Below are positions 61,101 through 64,000 of a stretch of 64,000 bases of DNA, in pieces. Source of the DNA: Alopecurus myosuroides (Eukaryota; Streptophyta; Magnoliopsida; Poales; Poaceae); assembly GCA_028641055.1 (NCBI GenBank), contig CM054062.1:236480376-236544375 (forward strand), in the 5' to 3' direction. Numbering within the stretch: the first letter of the stretch is position 1; each line of letters opens with the position of its first letter. The notes beneath the pieces are model-generated. The model had not been told where the DNA came from, made no database searches, and saw nothing but the letters and a program-made list of their open reading frames with translations. The translations under genes were made by a program, and so were the position numbers.

Positions 61101-61621
61101 CTGAAGAAACAGTTCGTATCATCCGTGAACATATCAACGCGGCCCAGTCTCGTCAGAAGAGTTATGGTGACCATCAACAAGATATTCGTTATGATGTTGG
61201 TGGACAAGCCTATCTTCGAGTCCCACCTCTGAAGGGTTTTCATCGTGAGGTCATGAAGGGAAAATTACCGCCTCGCTATGTTGGTCCTTTCCCTGTTCTT
61301 GCAAAAAGTGGGAATTTTGCTTATCATCTCCACCTACCTTCAACGTTCCCACGGGTTCATGCTACATTCCATGTCTCACAACTCCATCATTGCTTCAAAG
61401 ATTCCAACCGTGGTGTTGATCATGAAACCATTGATCTCAAGGATGATCTGACCTACCGAGAATGTCCTGTCCGTATCCTCGAGGCAGCTGAACGAAAGAT
61501 TCGATGCCGAAGCATCAAGTGCCTCAAAGTTCAGTGGTCTCATCATTCTGAAGCTGAAGCAACCTGGGAACGAGAAGATCGTTTACGATCTGAGTACCCG
61601 TCCTTCTTTTCTAAAACCTAG
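58133..61621 (+). pseudogene. pol: W pol: protease, reverse transcriptase, RNase H, integrase, chromodomain; catalytic sites lost
   Basis: The frame is open for 1162 codons; residues are counted from 58133. The zinc knuckle (C3, C6, H11, C16) belongs to gag. The protease keeps FDSGAS (D68). Reverse transcriptase keeps YLDD (386-389), but the first catalytic Asp position is His324 (SKIHLSLGYH), and the upstream fingers motif is strongly altered. RNase H keeps D535, E572 and D640 but has His597 where the third acidic residue is expected. Integrase keeps its HHCC finger and D877, but the first Asp position is Thr816 (EVEMTF) and the Glu position is Gly913. The C-terminus has a GPF segment and a chromodomain-like end (VQWSHHSEAEATWERED). 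It is almost certainly inactive as polymerase, RNase H and integrase. Confidence 0.88.
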
Positions 61622-61658
61622 GAATCTCGGGACGAGATTCTTGTAAGGGGGGTAGACT
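61622..61658 (+). other. W pre-tract hairpin and polypurine tract
   Basis: GAATCTCG-GGA-CGAGATTC (61622-61640) begins at the pol stop codon and is followed by TTGTAAGGGGGGTAGACT, ending at the 3' LTR. It corresponds to the Z hairpin with one compensatory base-pair change. Confidence 0.8.
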
Positions 61659-64000
61659 TGTAACATCCACCTTTTGTAATAAAGTGCTTGTGTGTTTGTG
61701 GTTGTGATCATGTCATGTCATGCATGCATTTTTGAACCTAAGTTGTGTTTAAAACAAGTGCACCAAAATTTAATACCGGAGTTTATTAAAATCACTTAAA
61801 AGTGCCACATTTAAATGATGGTTTAAAATGGTGCAATTTTTGCAAACTAAAATATGTTGAGGTTGCCCATGTTGCAAGGATTCCAAAAATAATTTTTACC
61901 AATTTTTGTTCTTTGCAGAAAAGCCCTCAAGTCTGTTTTTAGTGTGCTGTTTAAAAAAAAGGGCAGGGGCCATTTCGTATTTTCCAGGAGGGCAGGGGGT
62001 TTTCCAGAAAAACTGTTCTTGTCGTCTTCCTCCTCGCGCCAATGGACAGAAGGTCCCCGACGCCTTCCCCGCCACCTCCTGCTTGGTCCTCCTCGAGGAT
62101 AAGGGCCAGGGAGAAGTGCATGTTTCCCTCTCCTCCTCCCTACATCGAAGCCCTCTTCTCTTCTCTGTATCCTCACGAACAGGAGGCCACGAACCAAACC
62201 CTAGCTAAACCGGCGCCAACCGCCACCCATCGCCGGCCGTACGCCCGACCCCGCGCCCCAACGAGCAGTTCCCCGGCTCCGCCATCTTCCCCTCCTTCTC
62301 CTCGAGCCCGTGGAGCCTCCAAGCATCCCCGGGAGGCCTTCAATTTCGTCGCCGACGAGAGCCACGGCCGCCGCCGGAATCTCCTCGTCGCCGGCAATTG
62401 CCTTCCCGCCCCGCTGTCCCGACCCCTCCAGAAGGTTAAGGGTGAGCCCCCGCACACCCTGGTGCCCTCCACCTCCTCTCTCCCCCTCCGCAGCTCTCTG
62501 CCGCCTCCGGCCGACTTCCGCCGCCGCGCCGAGCTCGCCGGTGAGCCCTCCGGCGACCTCTTGGTCAGCCGAGGCCACCTCTAGCCTCCCCACATCTCCC
62601 TCTACCTCATAGACTAGTTCAATTTCCAAATCCCGCGCGAAATCAACGGATTGCACCGGAGCAGAGGGATTTTGGGCGCTGATGACGTCACCTCGACGTC
62701 ATGCCTGTGTCATAAGGCCTTTTTCTGTTTATTTCTGTTAAATGAAATTGGAGCTGACACGTGGACCCCACTTGTATTTTAAATTACAGAAAATTGAATA
62801 AAATTGGATATGCAACATCTTTTTATTGGCTACTCAGAAAAATATGTTCAACATACCATTTTGTTCAGAAAAATGTACTCTACGTGTTTATATCATTTGC
62901 ACACATTTTTGACAAAGTTGAATTTTGAGTATTATTTAAATCATTTAAAATAAAGAAAATAACAAGAAAATTAGAAAATTACACGTTATATGTCAAAATG
63001 CTTAGAATTTCAAATGCAACCTAGTTATGGTGTTCTCAACCCTATTTGAGCACTTTAACTTGTCGCACATCTAGGTTTTGTCCAAATCGGCCTCCGAGGT
63101 CCATTTCGGGACTAAATTCACTAAAACTGTTTTCTTAACATATGAACCCTAGCAACCCATGAGCCATGTTTAGGGCTTATCTTTAATGCATTCAAATGTT
63201 CATGCATACATATTGAGAATTGCATCGATGCCTGTTTTGAGTGTTGTTCTCCCTCTTTCCGGTGTTTGCTCTTATCGGTAGACCTCGAATCCGGAGTGAA
63301 GTTCGCACCCCCTGTTGCCGAATACTTGGTCTAAACAACCAAGTCAAGCACTTATTCCTTGAAGCTTTATCTGGTTTTCTTGAAGCAAGGCAAGCATAAC
63401 CTCTTATCTGCCCATATATGTTTTCGAAATGTTTTCATTCTCGTACGATGCATGCTTTACAAAGTATCTTGAGTCAATAGATAGAGTTATCCTATTTATT
63501 TGCATAACCCAGATATCATGATTCAATGCTCCTAGCAGACATAGGATTTGTTTGTGTGTATCGCCAAAGCCTCAAATATGCCATGCTTAGTCATACATGT
63601 ATGTTTATCTCTGCTCCATCCGGTTGATGAATCAGAGTTACGAAATAAATCTAGTATGACAGGATAACGTGGTAAGGTTCGAGATGTGTGTGGTTAATAT
63701 TATTAAAGGCTTGGATGAGTTGCCACATGGGATGTGGTGATTTGCCTCGTTCATTGCCCCTAGGAGCGAGTTCTCGCCTTTGAAGCCAAGACTGATCGTG
63801 CAACCACACGGGGATTGGATTCCCCTCGGTTTCAACTTGTCTAGTTTGTTCCATGAGTTGCCTAGTTCGGGCGTTCCATTTGGATTTGCTGGGGGATATC
63901 AAAACGTTTACAAAACTAGGACGTGGCGGTGTAACAGCCTGTGGCGAGACAGTAGTTGAAGCACCGCTCACAACGATAGAGACCCGGCAGGAGATGGCCA
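61659..64000 (+). repeat. W 3' LTR, first 2342 bp
   Basis: It aligns with 53330-55670. Differences include a 9-bp deletion near 62962 and a 16-bp insertion near 63190. TGACGTCA is at 62683-62690. The window ends before the palindrome set. Confidence 0.9.

Larger units (their letters stand above)
53330..64000 (+). mobile_element. W: chromovirus (Tekay/Del-like) with long LTRs and inactive pol; right end outside
   Basis: 5' LTR 53330-56868, initiator-Met primer site, gag-pol in one frame (57284-61621), hairpin and polypurine tract, and 3' LTR from 61659 cut by the window end. The left target bases are CCTGC (53325-53329). The LTRs differ by about 13 substitutions in 2.33 kb (about 0.56%) plus a 9-bp and a 16-bp indel, so the insertion is recent. 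The pol frame is nevertheless defective. Confidence 0.9.

Noticed and set aside
58133..61621. W as an autonomous, active retrotransposon
   Set aside because: Catalytic positions of reverse transcriptase, RNase H and integrase are substituted and gag has two stops.

Overview
This window reads as intergenic DNA of a large grass genome, most likely a Triticeae species (wheat, barley, rye or a relative). It is built almost entirely of nested LTR retrotransposons. LTRs of 0.46 to 4.7 kb, gag and protease types of the Athila/Sabrina, Tat and chromovirus lineages, tRNA-iMet-type and tRNA-Asp-type primer sites, and TG...CA ends with 5-bp target duplications all fit that origin. I see no host gene, tRNA, rRNA or CRISPR array. 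The species call is inference; family names are lineage-level recognition, not database matches.

Layout. X1 (<1-6586, minus, Tat-like, cut by the window edge). A 127-bp unassigned stretch, then a probable PIF/Harbinger DNA-transposon 5' fragment (6714-7295). A1 (7296-~10606, plus, Athila-like, 3' part lost), fused directly to A2 (~10607-28560, minus, Athila-like). Z1, a 10.5-kb element with 4.67-kb LTRs and only 1.17 kb inside, sits in A2 (13139-23654) with a perfect TTTAA duplication. An orphan fragment follows (28561-28868). The right half is a nest of five successive elements: A3 (28869-34939, plus, Sabrina/Athila-like), cut by Y (34940-39664, minus, Tat-like), cut by Z2 (39665-48571, plus), cut by X2 (48572-53329, minus), cut by W (53330->64000, plus, chromovirus). 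The right-hand remainders of all five lie outside the window.

Almost nothing here could move by itself. A1, A2, A3, X1 and Y have gag and protease sequence but no complete reverse transcriptase or integrase. Z1 and Z2 have no recognisable enzyme. W has a pol frame open for 1162 codons, but its reverse transcriptase, RNase H and integrase sites have lost catalytic residues although its LTRs are under 1% diverged. The window therefore looks like a community of non-autonomous elements copied by helpers elsewhere. What they share is cis-acting sequence: primer sites, polypurine tracts and several hairpins or palindromes whose stems change in a compensatory way between families.

The Tat-like elements X and Y also carry a separate gene on the strand opposite to gag. 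It has its own TATA box and, in X2, six coding exons in consistent phase that stay open until W interrupts them. LTR divergence counted by eye (Z1 about 0.6%, W about 0.56%, Z2 about 2%, A2 about 6-7%) agrees with the nesting order.
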